DNA of 64,000 nt from Mucilaginibacter sp. SMC90. GTDB taxonomy: Bacteria > Bacteroidota > Bacteroidia > Sphingobacteriales > Sphingobacteriaceae. The stretch spans positions 6,634,001-6,698,000 of the forward strand of contig NZ_CP094527.1 of the NCBI RefSeq assembly GCF_022811725.1. The letters run 5' to 3'. This document shows positions 46,437 to 56,171 of this stretch, in pieces (the first letter of the stretch is position 1; each line of letters opens with the position of its first letter). The translations under genes and the position numbers were made by a program. Under the pieces are notes generated by a model, which was not told where the DNA came from, made no database searches, and saw only the letters and a list, made by a program, of their open reading frames with translations.

Positions 46437-49400
46437 ATTCTAATGTGATATCTAAACCTAAGCCGCGTAACTCGTGAACCAATACGTTGAATGATTCAGG
46501 AACTGATGGCGTTGGCAAGTTTTCACCTTTAACAATAGCCTCATATGTTTTGGCACGGCCGATAACATCATCCGATTTAACGGTCAATATCTCCTGCAGT
46601 ATGTTTGATGCACCAAATGCTTCCAGTGCCCAAACCTCCATCTCACCAAAACGCTGACCACCAAATTGTGCTTTACCACCCAATGGCTGTTGTGTGATCA
46701 ATGAGTACGGTCCTATTGAACGGGCGTGCATCTTATCATCAACCATGTGACCTAATTTCAGCATGTAGATAATACCTACAGTAGTTTGCTGATCAAAACG
46801 ATCACCTGTTAAACCATTGTATAAATAGGTACGGCCCGATTCAGGTAAGTTGGCTTTCTTAACCCACTCTTCCACTTCTTCGTGGCTTGCACCGTCAAAA
46901 ATAGGAGTAGCGAATTTTATACCAAGCTCTTTACCGGCCCAGCCCAATACGGTTTCGTAGATCTGGCCCAGGTTCATACGTGAAGGTACACCCAGCGGGT
47001 TCAACACAATATCAACCGGTGTTCCGTCTTCAAGGAAAGGCATGTCCTCATCACGTACAATACGTGCAACAATACCTTTGTTACCGTGACGGCCTGCCAT
47101 TTTATCACCTACTTTAAGCTTACGCTTTTTAGCGATATAAACTTTAGCCATTTGTACGATACCTGATGGAAGCTCATCACCCACACTGATAGCGAATTTA
47201 TCGCGACGGTAAGCACCCAACTCTTCATTGTACTTAATGTTGAAGTTATGAAGAAGGATCTTGATCTGATCGTTTTTATCGTCATCAGTAGTCCATTTAG
47301 TTGGGTTAATGTTATCGTAATTAAGCTCAACTAATATTTTCTGGGTGAATTTAACACCTTTAGGAACCTGCAACTCTTTGTAAACGTTGTAAACGCCTTG
47401 CGAAGTTTTACCGTTAACGATCTCAAATAACTTTTCGATCAAAGTATTTTTAAGATCTTTTACAGCTTTATCATGCTTGTTATCCAATTTTTCCAACTGT
47501 GCTTTTTCTTCAGCTTTTGAAGTTTTCTTAGCACGCGAGAATAATTTGGTATCGATAACAACACCGGCAATTGACGGCGGAGTTTTCAATGAAGCATCTT
47601 TAACGTCGCCTGCTTTATCACCGAAGATAGCGCGTAACAGTTTTTCTTCCGGTGATGGGTCTGATTCGCCTTTAGGGGTGATCTTACCAATCAGGATGTC
47701 GCCTTCTTTAACCTCAGCACCTACCCGGATGATACCGTCTTCGTCAAGGTCTTTAGTAGCTTCTTCTGATACGTTAGGGATATCTGGTGTTAACTCTTCC
47801 TCACCACGTTTAGTGTCACGAACTTCAAGCTCAAACTCTTCAACGTGGATTGAAGTAAAGATATCTTGTGAAACAACACGCTCAGAAATTACAATCGCAT
47901 CCTCAAAGTTATATCCCTGCCAAGGCATGAACGCCACTTTAAGGTTACGGCCTAATGCAAGCTCGCCATTTTGGGTAGCGTAACCTTCGCAAAGTACTTC
48001 ACCTTTTTCAACCCTCTGGCCTTTTTTAACAATAGGCTTAAGGTTCATGGTGGTGCTTTGGTTGGTTTTCTTAAACTTGGTTAAGCGGTAGCTTTTGCTA
48101 TCTCCTTCAAACGAGATCAAACGATCAAGTTCGTTACGGTCATATTTAATACGGATCTCGTTAGCATCAACATACTCAACCACACCATCGCCTTCGGCGT
48201 TGATCAGGGTACGAGAGTCTTTTGCAACACGACCTTCCAAACCGGTACCAACAATTGGCGCTTCAGGGCGTAACAATGGTACGGCCTGGCGTTGCATGTT
48301 TGAACCCATCAATGCACGGTTAGCATCATCATGTTCCAGGAACGGAATAAGCGAAGCCGCAATTGAAGTAATCTGGTTTGGAGCAATGTCCATTAAATCC
48401 AAACGCTCTGGCTCAATAACCGGGAAGTCACCTTCGAAACGTGCTTTTACACGTGGCAATGCAAACTCACCTTTGTCATCATAAACCGCATTTGCCTGAC
48501 CAATGGTTTTACCGTCTTCATCTTCAGCAGATAAATAGATAACCGGCTCATCAACCATTACTTTACCTTCAACCACACGCTTGTACGGTGTTTCGATAAA
48601 GCCTAAGTTGTTGATCTTGGCATGTACGCAAAGTGACGAGATCAAACCAATGTTCGGACCTTCGGGAGTTTCGATAGTACACAACCTACCGTAGTGGGTG
48701 TAGTGAACGTCACGAACCTCGAAACCTGCACGCTCACGCGACAGACCGCCGGGGCCTAAGGCTGACAGACGACGCTTGTGCGTGATCTCTGCCAGTGGAT
48801 TGGTTTGGTCCATGAACTGTGACAACTGGTTTGTTCCGAAGAACGAGTTGATCACAGATGATAATGTACGCGCGTTGATCAGGTCGGTTGGTGTGAACAC
48901 CTCGTTGTCACGAATGTTCATACGCTCACGGATGGTACGGGCCATACGTGCTAAACCTACGCCAAACTGAGCGTAAAGCTGCTCACCAACGGTACGCACA
49001 CGACGGTTTGACAAGTGATCAATATCATCCACCTCGGCTTTTGAGTTGATTAATTTGATCAGGTATTTAACAATCGCGATGATATCCTGCTTGGTTAAAA
49101 CTTTAGTTTCTTCCGAAGTGCTCAGTTTTAATTTACGGTTGATGCGGTAGCGGCCCACATCGCCCAGGTCATATCTTTTATCTGAAAAGAATAAACGATC
49201 GATGATACCACGAGCTGTTTCTTCATCAGGTGGTTCAGCGTTACGCAACTGGCGATAGATGTGTTCAACCGCTTCTTTCTCAGAGTTGGAAGTATCTTTT
49301 TGTAAGGTATTGTATATAATAGTGTAATCACCGCTGGTTGAAGCGTCTTCCTTGTTCAGGATGATGGTTTTAACACCAGAGTCGATGATCATATCAATAT

Positions 49401-50238
49401 GGTCGTCTTCCAGTAAGGTTTCACGCTCAAGGATGATCTCATTACGAGGGATAGAAACTACCTCACCGGTATCTTCATCCACAAAGTCTTCGATCCATGT
49501 TTTAAGTACCCTTGCAGCAAGCTTACGGCCAATATATTTTTTAAGGCCTGATTTGCTTACTTTAACCTCGTCGGCCAGTTCAAACAACTCTAATATATCT
49601 TTATCAGAGTCATAACCGATGGCGCGAAGCAGCGTAGTAACCGGGAATTTCTTTTTACGGTCAATGTAAGCATACATCACGTTGTTAACGTCTGTAGCAA
49701 ACTCAATCCATGAACCTTTGAAAGGAATAACACGGGCCGAGTATAATTTTGTACCGTTGGTATGGCGGCTCTGACCAAAGAACACACCTGGCGAACGGTG
49801 TAACTGTGATACAATTACGCGCTCGGCACCATTAATAACAAATGTACCTTTAGGGGTCATGTATGGGATAGTACCCAAATACACGTCCTGAACAATTGTT
49901 TCAAAATCTTCGTGCTCCTCATCATTACATGACAGGCGAAGCTTGGCTTTTAATGGTACGCTGTAAGTTAATCCGCGTTCAATACACTCTTGTATATCAT
50001 AACGTGGCGGATCAATAAAGTAGTCAAGAAACTCCAGGACAAAGATGTTTCTTGAATCTGAAATAGGAAAGTTTTCGGCAAACACTTTGAACAGCCCTTC
50101 TTTGTAACGGTTGTCGGAAGTGGTTTCCAATTGAAAAAATTCCTGGAAAGATTGCAACTGAACATCCAGAAAATCAGGGTACTCAAGCACCTTTCTGCTG
50201 GTTGCAAAGTTTACTCTTTGATTATTATTGTTTGCCAA
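46435..50238 (-). CDS. rpoB: DNA-directed RNA polymerase subunit beta
   Basis: 1267 residues, full length for Bacteroidota. The rifampicin pocket reads '[20 protein letters not shown]' then '[16 protein letters not shown]'; the positions usually altered in resistant strains (Asp, His, Ser) are wild type. '[16 protein letters not shown]' (C-terminal catalytic region) and '[20 protein letters not shown]' are typical. The start is TTG (50238): an in-frame TAA lies four codons upstream and no ATG or GTG lies between, while the N-terminus '[15 protein letters not shown]' is family-like. Confidence 0.98.
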   Translation of the reverse strand: MANNNNQRVNFATSRKVLEYPDFLDVQLQSFQEFFQLETTSDNRYKEGLFKVFAENFPISDSRNIFVLEFLDYFIDPPRYDIQECIERGLTYSVPLKAKLRLSCNDEEHEDFETIVQDVYLGTIPYMTPKGTFVINGAERVIVSQLHRSPGVFFGQSRHTNGTKLYSARVIPFKGSWIEFATDVNNVMYAYIDRKKKFPVTTLLRAIGYDSDKDILELFELADEVKVSKSGLKKYIGRKLAARVLKTWIEDFVDEDTGEVVSIPRNEIILERETLLEDDHIDMIIDSGVKTIILNKEDASTSGDYTIIYNTLQKDTSNSEKEAVEHIYRQLRNAEPPDEETARGIIDRLFFSDKRYDLGDVGRYRINRKLKLSTSEETKVLTKQDIIAIVKYLIKLINSKAEVDDIDHLSNRRVRTVGEQLYAQFGVGLARMARTIRERMNIRDNEVFTPTDLINARTLSSVINSFFGTNQLSQFMDQTNPLAEITHKRRLSALGPGGLSRERAGFEVRDVHYTHYGRLCTIETPEGPNIGLISSLCVHAKINNLGFIETPYKRVVEGKVMVDEPVIYLSAEDEDGKTIGQANAVYDDKGEFALPRVKARFEGDFPVIEPERLDLMDIAPNQITSIAASLIPFLEHDDANRALMGSNMQRQAVPLLRPEAPIVGTGLEGRVAKDSRTLINAEGDGVVEYVDANEIRIKYDRNELDRLISFEGDSKSYRLTKFKKTNQSTTMNLKPIVKKGQRVEKGEVLCEGYATQNGELALGRNLKVAFMPWQGYNFEDAIVISERVVSQDIFTSIHVEEFELEVRDTKRGEEELTPDIPNVSEEATKDLDEDGIIRVGAEVKEGDILIGKITPKGESDPSPEEKLLRAIFGDKAGDVKDASLKTPPSIAGVVIDTKLFSRAKKTSKAEEKAQLEKLDNKHDKAVKDLKNTLIEKLFEIVNGKTSQGVYNVYKELQVPKGVKFTQKILVELNYDNINPTKWTTDDDKNDQIKILLHNFNIKYNEELGAYRRDKFAISVGDELPSGIVQMAKVYIAKKRKLKVGDKMAGRHGNKGIVARIVRDEDMPFLEDGTPVDIVLNPLGVPSRMNLGQIYETVLGWAGKELGIKFATPIFDGASHEEVEEWVKKANLPESGRTYLYNGLTGDRFDQQTTVGIIYMLKLGHMVDDKMHARSIGPYSLITQQPLGGKAQFGGQRFGEMEVWALEAFGASNILQEILTVKSDDVIGRAKTYEAIVKGENLPTPSVPESFNVLVHELRGLGLDITLE

Positions 50239-50270
50239 GGTATTTAAATTTTAGTTTATTAATAAACTTG

Positions 50271-50383
50271 ATAGATGTGAGATCTGAGATGTGAGATTTG
50301 AGACTAAAAAATATGTTTTGAAGATCTGTGTTCCTGTTAAACCTGCAGGAAGAAGATCTCATATCTCATATCTCATATCTATT
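50271..50383. repeat. heptanucleotide-unit inverted repeat, TGAGATN family, upstream of rpoB
   Basis: The left arm (50271-50305) carries TGAGATC/TGAGATG/TGAGATT units; the right arm (50354-50383) three ATCTCAT units. The spacer of about 49 bases is unrelated to that of the copy at 2163-2255, although the unit is the same. It lies in the rplL-rpoB gap. Confidence 0.85.
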
Positions 50384-50417
50384 ATCTTCTTCATCCAAAC
50401 CTTTATAAACAGCAATA

Positions 50418-50442
50418 GACCCCGACCGTTATGGTCGGAGTC
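50418..50442 (-). promoter_or_regulatory. hairpin downstream of rplL, possible attenuator or RNA processing site
   Basis: GACTCCGACC pairs with GGTCGGGGTC (one mismatch) around a 5-base loop on the - strand. No T-run follows, so partial termination or RNase cleavage is more likely than full termination. Proteobacteria have an attenuator/processing site in the same rplL-rpoB interval, but homology is not claimed. Confidence 0.5.
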
Positions 50443-50468
50443 TTGATGCTATATTTCAGTAGGTTAAA

Positions 50469-50852
50469 TTACTTAACCTCAACTACTGCTCCGGCTTCTT
50501 CTAATTGTTTTTTCAAAGATTCAGCTTCTTCTTTAGTTACACCAGTTTTAAGTTCTTTTGGTGCACCGTCAACAAGATCTTTAGCTTCTTTCAAACCAAG
50601 GCCAGTTAAGTCTTTTACTAATTTAACAACTGCTAATTTAGCGCCACCTGCTTCTTTCAGGATAACGTCAAATGCAGTTTGCTCAGCAGCAGCTGGAGCA
50701 GCATCGCCACCGTCAGCAGCAGGAGCAGCAACTGCTACAGCAGCAGCAGCAGGCTCAATACCATACTCGTCTTTTAATATTTGAGCTAATTCGTTTACTT
50801 CTTTTACTGTTAAGTTTACCAACTGTTCAGCAAACGCTTTTAAATCCGCCAT
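50469..50852 (-). CDS. rplL: 50S ribosomal protein L7/L12
   Basis: 127 residues. An N-terminal dimerisation helix, an Ala/Gly/Pro-rich hinge (about residues 35-55) and the C-terminal factor-binding domain ('EKTAFDVIL'-like, '[20 protein letters not shown]') are all present. L7/L12 forms the stalk that recruits translation GTPases. It lies 64 bases downstream of rplJ. Confidence 0.98.
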   Translation of the reverse strand: MADLKAFAEQLVNLTVKEVNELAQILKDEYGIEPAAAAVAVAAPAADGGDAAPAAAEQTAFDVILKEAGGAKLAVVKLVKDLTGLGLKEAKDLVDGAPKELKTGVTKEEAESLKKQLEEAGAVVEVK

Positions 50853-50916
50853 TTTATTTAAATTTTTACTTTTAATGCTTTTTGTTTGTTATTATCGAAC
50901 TTTAAGGAGGCGTTCG

Positions 50917-51435
50917 TTAACCTCTTTCCTGTAATGTTTTTACAAGGCCTGCAATTGTAGTTCCGCCTGACTGAAGAGCCGAAAGAACGTTTTTGGCAGG
51001 TGATTGTAGTAAGCCAACTATCTCGCCGATCAGTTGTTCTTTTGATTTCAGTTTCGTTAAAGTATCTAACTGGTTATCACCGATAAATACTGCCGAATCA
51101 ATATATGCTGCTTTTAAAATTGGTTTTTCACCTGTTTTCCTTAATTGTTTGATCAACTTTGCTGGTGCAGTTGCTGATTTTGAGAAAAGGATTGATGATG
51201 AACCTTTTAATACATCATATATAGGGCTGAAATCGCCGCCTGCAGCTTCCATAGCTTTTTTGATCAAGCTATTTTTGGTTACCTGCATCGTAATGTCGTT
51301 TTCGAAACATTTACGGCGGATGTTGTTGATCTTGGCTACAGTTAAATCAGAGGTATCAGTGATATAAAAATTACCATACTCTTTGATTTGCTCAGTTAGG
51401 GCTACAACAAGGTCGTATTTTTCTTCTTTATTCAT
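50917..51435 (-). CDS. rplJ: 50S ribosomal protein L10
   Basis: 172 residues. L10 anchors L7/L12 dimers to the ribosome. 'VVALTEQIKEYGNFYITDTS' opens the globular rRNA-binding domain; 'NSLIKKAMEAAGGDFSPI' and 'LKGSSSILFSK' follow; the C-terminal helix binds L7/L12. Its ATG is 3 bases after the rplA stop, so the genes are cotranscribed. Confidence 0.98.
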   Translation of the reverse strand: MNKEEKYDLVVALTEQIKEYGNFYITDTSDLTVAKINNIRRKCFENDITMQVTKNSLIKKAMEAAGGDFSPIYDVLKGSSSILFSKSATAPAKLIKQLRKTGEKPILKAAYIDSAVFIGDNQLDTLTKLKSKEQLIGEIVGLLQSPAKNVLSALQSGGTTIAGLVKTLQERG

Positions 51436-51437
51436 GA

Positions 51438-52136
51438 TTAGATCCCCGCTACTGATTTAGTTTCAACTGTAATTCCAGGCGACATAGTTGAAGAGATATG
51501 AATACTCTTGAAATATGTTCCTTTTGCTGCAGAAGGTTTTAATTTTGAGATTGTTTGCAATACTTCTAATGCATTCTCATAAATTTTATCTGCAGAGAAA
51601 GATGCTTTTCCTATTGAAGTGTGGATGATACCGGTTTTGTCAACCTTGAAATCGATTTTACCACCTTTTACCTCAGTTACAGCTTTACCAACTTCTGGGG
51701 TAACTGTACCTGATTTAGGGTTTGGCATAAGGTTACGCGGGCCCAAAATACGACCTAAGCGACCTACCTTTGCCATAACACTTGGCATAGTGATGATAAT
51801 ATCAACATCAGTCCATCCGCCTTCAATCTTGGCAATATAATCATCCAAACCTACGTAATCTGCACCTGCATCTTTTGCTTCTTGTTCCTTATCTGGAGTA
51901 CAAAGCACTAATACACGCACAGTTTTACCGGTTCCATGAGGTAATGTTGCAATACCACGCACCATTTGATTGGCTTTACGCGGGTCAACACCTAAACGAA
52001 CGTCTATATCAACTGATGAATCAAATTTAGTAAGGGTTAATTCCTTTACCAAAGCTGATGCAGCTTCTAATGTGTACGATTTGTTTGCCTCAATTTTGGA
52101 GAGTGCCACTTTTTGATTTTTTGTTAATCTTGCCAC
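51438..52136 (-). CDS. rplA: 50S ribosomal protein L1
   Basis: 232 residues. L1 forms the mobile stalk at the E site. '[20 protein letters not shown]', '[20 protein letters not shown]' and '[20 protein letters not shown]' (rRNA contact) are conserved hallmarks. The start codon is GTG at 52136. It lies 28 bases after rplK and 2 bases before rplJ. Confidence 0.98.
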   Translation of the reverse strand: MARLTKNQKVALSKIEANKSYTLEAASALVKELTLTKFDSSVDIDVRLGVDPRKANQMVRGIATLPHGTGKTVRVLVLCTPDKEQEAKDAGADYVGLDDYIAKIEGGWTDVDIIITMPSVMAKVGRLGRILGPRNLMPNPKSGTVTPEVGKAVTEVKGGKIDFKVDKTGIIHTSIGKASFSADKIYENALEVLQTISKLKPSAAKGTYFKSIHISSTMSPGITVETKSVAGI

Positions 52137-52164
52137 TGTCTTTAAACTGATTTGTATAAATTAA

Positions 52165-52605
52165 TTAATTCCAGGGAGCTGTACCTGATACGGTAATTCC
52201 CATGCTGCGGGCAGTACCTGCCACCATTTTCATGGCCGATTCAACTGTGAATGCATTCAAGTCAACCATTTTATCTTTTGCTATAGTCTCAACCTGCTCC
52301 CAGTTAACACTGGCAACTTTTTTACGGTTAGGCTCAGCAGAACCACTCTTTAAACCGGTAGCTTCCAATAACTGGATAGCAACGGGAGGGGTTTTGATGA
52401 TAAATTCAAATGATTTGTCAACATAAACAGTAATCAAAACAGGCAATACTTTTCCAGCTTTGTCCTGGGTACGTGCATTAAATTGTTTGCAAAACTCCAT
52501 GATATTCACACCTTTTGCACCCAATGCAGGGCCAATTGGTGGTGATGGGTTTGCAGCGCCGCCTTTAACTTGCAGCTTAACCATTGCACCGATCTCTTTT
52601 GCCAT
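52165..52605 (-). CDS. rplK: 50S ribosomal protein L11
   Basis: 146 residues. L11 binds the GTPase-associated centre of 23S rRNA. The proline-rich '[20 protein letters not shown]' loop and the C-terminal '[12 protein letters not shown]' segment are diagnostic. It is separated from nusG by 178 bases that contain a heptamer inverted repeat. Confidence 0.98.
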   Translation of the reverse strand: MAKEIGAMVKLQVKGGAANPSPPIGPALGAKGVNIMEFCKQFNARTQDKAGKVLPVLITVYVDKSFEFIIKTPPVAIQLLEATGLKSGSAEPNRKKVASVNWEQVETIAKDKMVDLNAFTVESAMKMVAGTARSMGITVSGTAPWN

Positions 52606-52671
52606 TTTAATTTACTTTAATTATAAACTCAATGTTAGTAAGTGGAAGCTAAGTAACATTTAAGGTTGTTT

Positions 52672-52777
52672 TGATTTCGGATTTGGGATTTTCCATTTCG
52701 GATTTACTTCCCTCCTCTTTCATCTTATATTTTAAAATCAATAATTTCGAAATCGAAAGTCCGATATCCGAAATCAT
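52672..52777. repeat. heptanucleotide-unit inverted repeat, GATTTCG family, between nusG and rplK
   Basis: The left arm (52672-52705) is GATTTCG/GATTTGG/GATTTTC/CATTTCG units; the right arm (52743-52777) the approximate inverse. About 26 of 33 positions pair. The spacer contains CCTCCTCTTTCATCTTAT, which resembles the spacer of the other GATTTCG copy at 55034-55146, suggesting common origin. Confidence 0.75.
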
Positions 52778-52783
52778 TGAAAA

Positions 52784-53326
52784 CTATTCTTTCTCTACCT
52801 GCATGTAATTCAATTCAAGCGGCGTACGGCGCCCGAATATCTTTACCATTACTTTCAGTTTCTTTTTCTCTTCGTTAACTTCTTCGATAACGCCGCTGAA
52901 ACCGTTAAAAGGTCCATCCATAACTTTAACGGCCTCGCCAACATAGTAAGGCACGTTCATGGTTTCGCCTTGTGCACTCATTTCATCAACCTTACCTAAA
53001 ATACGGTTAACTTCTGATTGGCGAAGCGGAATAGCATTTCCGGCTTTATCACCCAAGAAACCTATAACGCTGTTTATGTTTTTTATGATGTGCTCAGTTT
53101 CACCGTCTAAAACAGCTTCCATAAGCACATAACCAGGAAAGTAATTACGCTCTTTAGCTATTTTCTTTCCATCACGCATCTGGTAATACTTTTCGGTAGG
53201 TATTAATACCTGTGGTACCAAATGACTAATGCCCAAACGGCTAATTTCGGCATCTATGTATTGTTTAACTTTCTTTTCCTTACCACTAATAGCCCTAACT
53301 ACATACCATTTCAATTGATCACTCAT
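52784..53326 (-). CDS. nusG: transcription termination/antitermination protein NusG
   Basis: 180 residues. The N-terminal NGN domain starts '[20 protein letters not shown]' and the C-terminal KOW domain is '[20 protein letters not shown]'. It binds RNA polymerase and ribosome or Rho. This is the general NusG, not an UpxY-type capsule antiterminator, as judged by its place 16 bases after secE and next to rplK. Confidence 0.97.
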   Translation of the reverse strand: MSDQLKWYVVRAISGKEKKVKQYIDAEISRLGISHLVPQVLIPTEKYYQMRDGKKIAKERNYFPGYVLMEAVLDGETEHIIKNINSVIGFLGDKAGNAIPLRQSEVNRILGKVDEMSAQGETMNVPYYVGEAVKVMDGPFNGFSGVIEEVNEEKKKLKVMVKIFGRRTPLELNYMQVEKE

Positions 53327-53342
53327 CTCCTTCTCCCTGATA

Positions 53343-53537
53343 TTATGTTAGTGATGTGTAAAACAACTTAAGCAAATAAGCAATGATTTGGTCCATACCT
53401 AAAATCACCAATGCAATTATTGTAGCGGCTACCAATACCAAAACAGCGCTGCTTTGCAGCTCGCGCCATGTAGGCCAGGTAACCTTCTCGGTTAACTCGA
53501 TGTATGACTCTTTAATATATTCAGCTACGCCTGCCAT
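53343..53537 (-). CDS. secE: preprotein translocase subunit SecE
   Basis: 64 residues, the short single-helix form. An amphipathic N-terminal helix ('[20 protein letters not shown]', with the conserved Val-Thr-Trp-Pro) precedes a membrane helix (about residues 31-55). The ATG at 53537 is chosen; longer readings would run into tRNA-Trp. It sits between tRNA-Trp and nusG as in many bacteria. Confidence 0.96.
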   Translation of the reverse strand: MAGVAEYIKESYIELTEKVTWPTWRELQSSAVLVLVAATIIALVILGMDQIIAYLLKLFYTSLT

Positions 53538-53555
53538 TTTTATATTGTGCTTAAG

Positions 53556-53626
53556 CACGGGAACAAGGATTCGAACCCTGATCAAAGGTTTTGGAGACCT
53601 CTATTCTACCGTTGAACTATTCCCGT
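53556..53626 (-). tRNA. tRNA-Trp (CCA anticodon)
   Basis: The cloverleaf folds: acceptor ACGGGAA/TTCCCGT with discriminator G, anticodon loop CTCCAAA and T-loop GGTTCGAATCC. CCA is not encoded at the 3' end. It lies between tuf and secE. Confidence 0.95.
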
Positions 53627-53708
53627 GTATATTTTATAATAAGAAAACATAAGTTTGCTGTTGAAGGCTAAACTTATGTTTTCAAATTAACCTTTTATTG
53701 AAATATTA

Positions 53709-54896
53709 TTATTTCAAGATTTCAGTTACCTGACCAGCACCTACGGTACGACCACCTTCACGGATAGCGAAACGTAAGCCTTTTTCCATTGCGATAGCGT
53801 TGATCAGCTTTACAGTGATTGTAACGTTATCACCTGGCATAACCATTTCTACACCTGGTTCTAATGAAATCTCACCAGTAACGTCAGTGGTACGGAAATA
53901 GAATTGTGGACGGTATTTGTTGAAGAATGGAGTGTGACGACCACCTTCTGCTTTTGATAATACGTAAACTTCTGCTTTGAAATCGGTGTGAGGAGTTACT
54001 GAACCTGGTTTGCAGATAACCATACCACGACGGATATCAGTTTTCTCAATACCACGTAACAATAAACCTACGTTGTCACCAGCTTCACCGCGATCAAGGA
54101 TCTTACGGAACATCTCAACACCAGTTACAGTTGATTTCAAGTTTTCAGCACCCATACCCAGGATGTCAACTTGCTCACCTGAGTTGATTACACCACGCTC
54201 AATACGACCAGTAGCAACAGTACCACGACCAGTAATTGAGAATACGTCTTCAACAGGCATTAAGAAAGGAAGATCTGTCAAACGTGGAGGGATTGGAATG
54301 TAGCTATCTACAGCATCCATCAACTCCATGATTTTACCAACCCAGGTAGGATCGCCGTTAAGGCCACCTAATGCAGAACCCTGGATAACTGGAATATCAT
54401 CACCTGGGAATTCGTAGAATGATAATAATTCACGAACTTCCATTTCTACTAACTCTAATAATTCCGGATCATCAACCATGTCAACTTTGTTCATGAAAAC
54501 AACAAGTGCAGGTACACCTACCTGACGAGCTAACAGGATGTGCTCACGTGTTTGTGGCATCGGACCATCAGTTGCAGCAACTACAATGATTGCACCGTCC
54601 ATTTGAGCAGCACCAGTAACCATGTTTTTCACATAATCCGCGTGACCTGGACAGTCAACGTGTGCATAGTGACGGTTAGCTGTTGAATATTCAACGTGGG
54701 CAGTGTTGATGGTAATACCACGTTCTTTTTCTTCAGGAGCTGAGTCAATTGAATCAAATGAACGAGCTTCTGATAAACCTGCATCAGCCAAAACTTTAGT
54801 GATAGCTGCGGTAAGGGTTGTTTTACCGTGGTCAACGTGACCGATTGTACCGATGTTTAAGTGCGGCTTACTGCGGTCAAACTTTTCTTTTGCCAT
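53709..54896 (-). CDS. tuf: elongation factor Tu
   Basis: 395 residues. G1 '[14 protein letters not shown]' (residues 19-32), effector '[16 protein letters not shown]', G3 'DCPGHADY' and G4 'NKVDMVD' are intact, followed by beta-barrel domains 2 and 3 ending '[17 protein letters not shown]'. It delivers aminoacyl-tRNA to the ribosome. It is the only tuf copy in the window, located between tRNA-Thr(GGU) and tRNA-Trp. Confidence 0.99.
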   Translation of the reverse strand: MAKEKFDRSKPHLNIGTIGHVDHGKTTLTAAITKVLADAGLSEARSFDSIDSAPEEKERGITINTAHVEYSTANRHYAHVDCPGHADYVKNMVTGAAQMDGAIIVVAATDGPMPQTREHILLARQVGVPALVVFMNKVDMVDDPELLELVEMEVRELLSFYEFPGDDIPVIQGSALGGLNGDPTWVGKIMELMDAVDSYIPIPPRLTDLPFLMPVEDVFSITGRGTVATGRIERGVINSGEQVDILGMGAENLKSTVTGVEMFRKILDRGEAGDNVGLLLRGIEKTDIRRGMVICKPGSVTPHTDFKAEVYVLSKAEGGRHTPFFNKYRPQFYFRTTDVTGEISLEPGVEMVMPGDNVTITVKLINAIAMEKGLRFAIREGGRTVGAGQVTEILK

Positions 54897-54953
54897 GATC
54901 TATAAATTATTTTTGTAGGTTAATTTTAACTTTAAGTATGTTTTATAACACTG

Positions 54954-55025
<72 letters not shown>

Positions 55026-55033
55026 TTATTTTT

Positions 55034-55146
55034 GATTTCGGATTTCGGAAATTCGATTTCGGATTTTTTTCCTCCCTCTACTTACCTGCCCGGCATCTTA
55101 TTTTGCTTAGTTCAAATCCGAAATCGAAAATTCGAAATCCGATATT
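55034..55146. repeat. heptanucleotide-unit inverted repeat, GATTTCG family, inside the tRNA cluster
   Basis: The left arm (55034-55066) is GATTTCG/GATTTCG/GAAATTC/GATTTCG/GATTT; the right arm (about 55112-55146) its inverse. About 27 of 31 aligned positions pair. It fills the gap between tRNA-Gly and tRNA-Thr(GGT), so it would be part of the precursor transcript. Confidence 0.85.
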
Positions 55147-55150
55147 ACCG

Positions 55151-55223
55151 AGCGGAAGACGAGGTTCGAACTCGCGACCTATAGCTTGGAAGGCTATCGC
55201 TCTACCAACTGAGCTACTTCCGC
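55151..55223 (-). tRNA. tRNA-Gly (TCC anticodon)
   Basis: Starts GCGGAAGTAGCTCAG with acceptor GCGGAAG/CTTCCGC; anticodon loop CTTCCAA; T-loop AGTTCGAACCT. No encoded CCA. Confidence 0.95.
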
Positions 55224-55282
55224 TTGTTTAGCTTTTGGTTTGTTGTTTTCAATTAAGAAACCTCATTCCTCAAACCTCTTTA

Positions 55283-55345
55283 ATCAAGTCAGCAGTTTAC
55301 AATCCCGTTAACTTATTGCTAACTGCGAACTATAAACTGCCTACT
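55283..55345. repeat. weak heptanucleotide-type inverted repeat between tRNA-Tyr and tRNA-Gly
   Basis: GCAGTTTACA on the left pairs with the inverse of TATAAACTGC on the right, and the right side reads in 7-bp units AACTGCG/AACTATA/AACTGCC. The arms are shorter and more decayed than in the other copies. Confidence 0.5.
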
Positions 55346-55352
55346 CAATATG

Positions 55353-55433
55353 TGGGGGGAGAAGGATTCGAACCTTCGTAGCCGAAGCAACGGATTTACA
55401 GTCCGTCCCATTTGACCGCTCTGGTATCCCCCC
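55353..55433 (-). tRNA. tRNA-Tyr (GTA anticodon)
   Basis: Acceptor GGGGGGA/TCCCCCC with discriminator A, anticodon loop CTGTAAA, and a long variable arm typical of bacterial tRNA-Tyr. No encoded CCA. Confidence 0.95.
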
Positions 55434-55498
55434 AGTAGTTGTTTCCGGATTTGCGATGTCCAAAATTGAAGCTAAACACCTCAATCCGAAAAAAACTG

Positions 55499-55571
<73 letters not shown>

Positions 55572-55629
55572 TTATATTTGTTTTGCCTTTACATTATCTA
55601 AACCTTAAGTGGCTTTCGATAACGGAGCG

Positions 55630-55637
55630 CAAAAGTA
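55630..55637 (-). promoter_or_regulatory. Bacteroidota -7 promoter element of the tRNA-tuf cluster
   Basis: On the - strand TACTTTTG is an exact TAnnTTTG match, 58 bases before tRNA-Thr(TGT). The upstream DNA is A/T-tract rich, as in strong stable-RNA promoters of the phylum. Confidence 0.6.
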
Positions 55638-55751
55638 ATAAGCTTTTTGATATTTTAAAGAACTATTTTAACTTTTTTTTGAGGCGTTAAATACCTCCCC
55701 GAAAGGGACTGCAAATCTACAAAAAATAACACCACGTCAAAATTTTTTATC

Positions 55752-55785
55752 AAAAAAAATCGGCAGGCTAAAAACCTGCCGATTT
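55752..55785 (-). terminator. rho-independent terminator after hpf
   Basis: AAATCGGCAGG pairs with CCTGCCGATTT around a 7-base loop, followed on the - strand by eight Ts. It lies 26 bases after the hpf stop and ends that unit before the tRNA cluster promoter. Confidence 0.93.
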
Positions 55786-55811
55786 GAGCTCAAAATAAGC
55801 CTTTTTTATTT

Positions 55812-56159
55812 TTAAAAACCTTCCTCTGCTGCCGTTAAAACAGCTTTTTTGGCTGTAGCATCAGCAATGGCTTTCTTTTGTTTATGCTTTTCAATCTGCT
55901 TCCTAAGGCTTTCAACTGCCAAATCGGTTGCTTCCTCAAAACTCTTACACTTCTCTTTTGCGAATATCTGATTTCCGGGCAATAATAATTTGATCTCCGC
56001 TATCTTATTACATTCATCTTCCACATTCTCAAGCTTTAAGTAAACTTCACCGCTAATAATATGGTCATAAAACGTATCAAGCTTGTCCGTTTTCTTCTGA
56101 ATAAAATCTAAAAGTTTCTTGTCTGCGGTGAAATGAATTGACTGCACTGTAATTTTCAT
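55812..56159 (-). CDS. hpf: ribosome hibernation-promoting factor, short HPF/RaiA family
   Basis: 115 residues, a single S30AE domain with no C-terminal dimerisation domain. 'KITVQSIHFTADKKLLDFIQ' opens the beta-alpha-beta fold, and the helix 'KCKSFEEATDLAVESLRKQI' plus a Lys-rich segment follow. The family blocks the decoding site of idle ribosomes. It is 12 bases after the xerC stop. Unlike most genes here it has a strong Shine-Dalgarno sequence. Confidence 0.9.
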   Translation of the reverse strand: MKITVQSIHFTADKKLLDFIQKKTDKLDTFYDHIISGEVYLKLENVEDECNKIAEIKLLLPGNQIFAKEKCKSFEEATDLAVESLRKQIEKHKQKKAIADATAKKAVLTAAEEGF

Positions 56160-56162
56160 GTT

Positions 56163-56170
56163 TCCTCCTT
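56163..56170 (-). promoter_or_regulatory. Shine-Dalgarno sequence of hpf
   Basis: On the - strand AAGGAGGA lies a few bases before the ATG at 56159. Nearly all other starts in the window lack any such sequence. Confidence 0.75.
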
Positions 56171-56171
56171 T

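Noticed and set aside
47477-47983. Long + strand open frames inside rpoB (for example 168 codons).
   Set aside because: They are antisense shadows of a highly conserved gene, Ser-rich as is typical for reversed codon bias.
50271-50383. Regular ATCTCAT repeats considered as a CRISPR array.
   Set aside because: 7-bp units without spacers in inverted pairs are not CRISPR, and no cas genes are present.
52784-53326. NusG considered as a capsule-specific UpxY-type antiterminator.
   Set aside because: It lies in the secE-nusG-rplK context and has the general NusG sequence; no specialised paralogue is seen in the polysaccharide locus.
53538-53585. A 16-residue N-terminal extension of SecE.
   Set aside because: It would start inside tRNA-Trp; the ATG at 53537 gives the normal SecE N-terminus.
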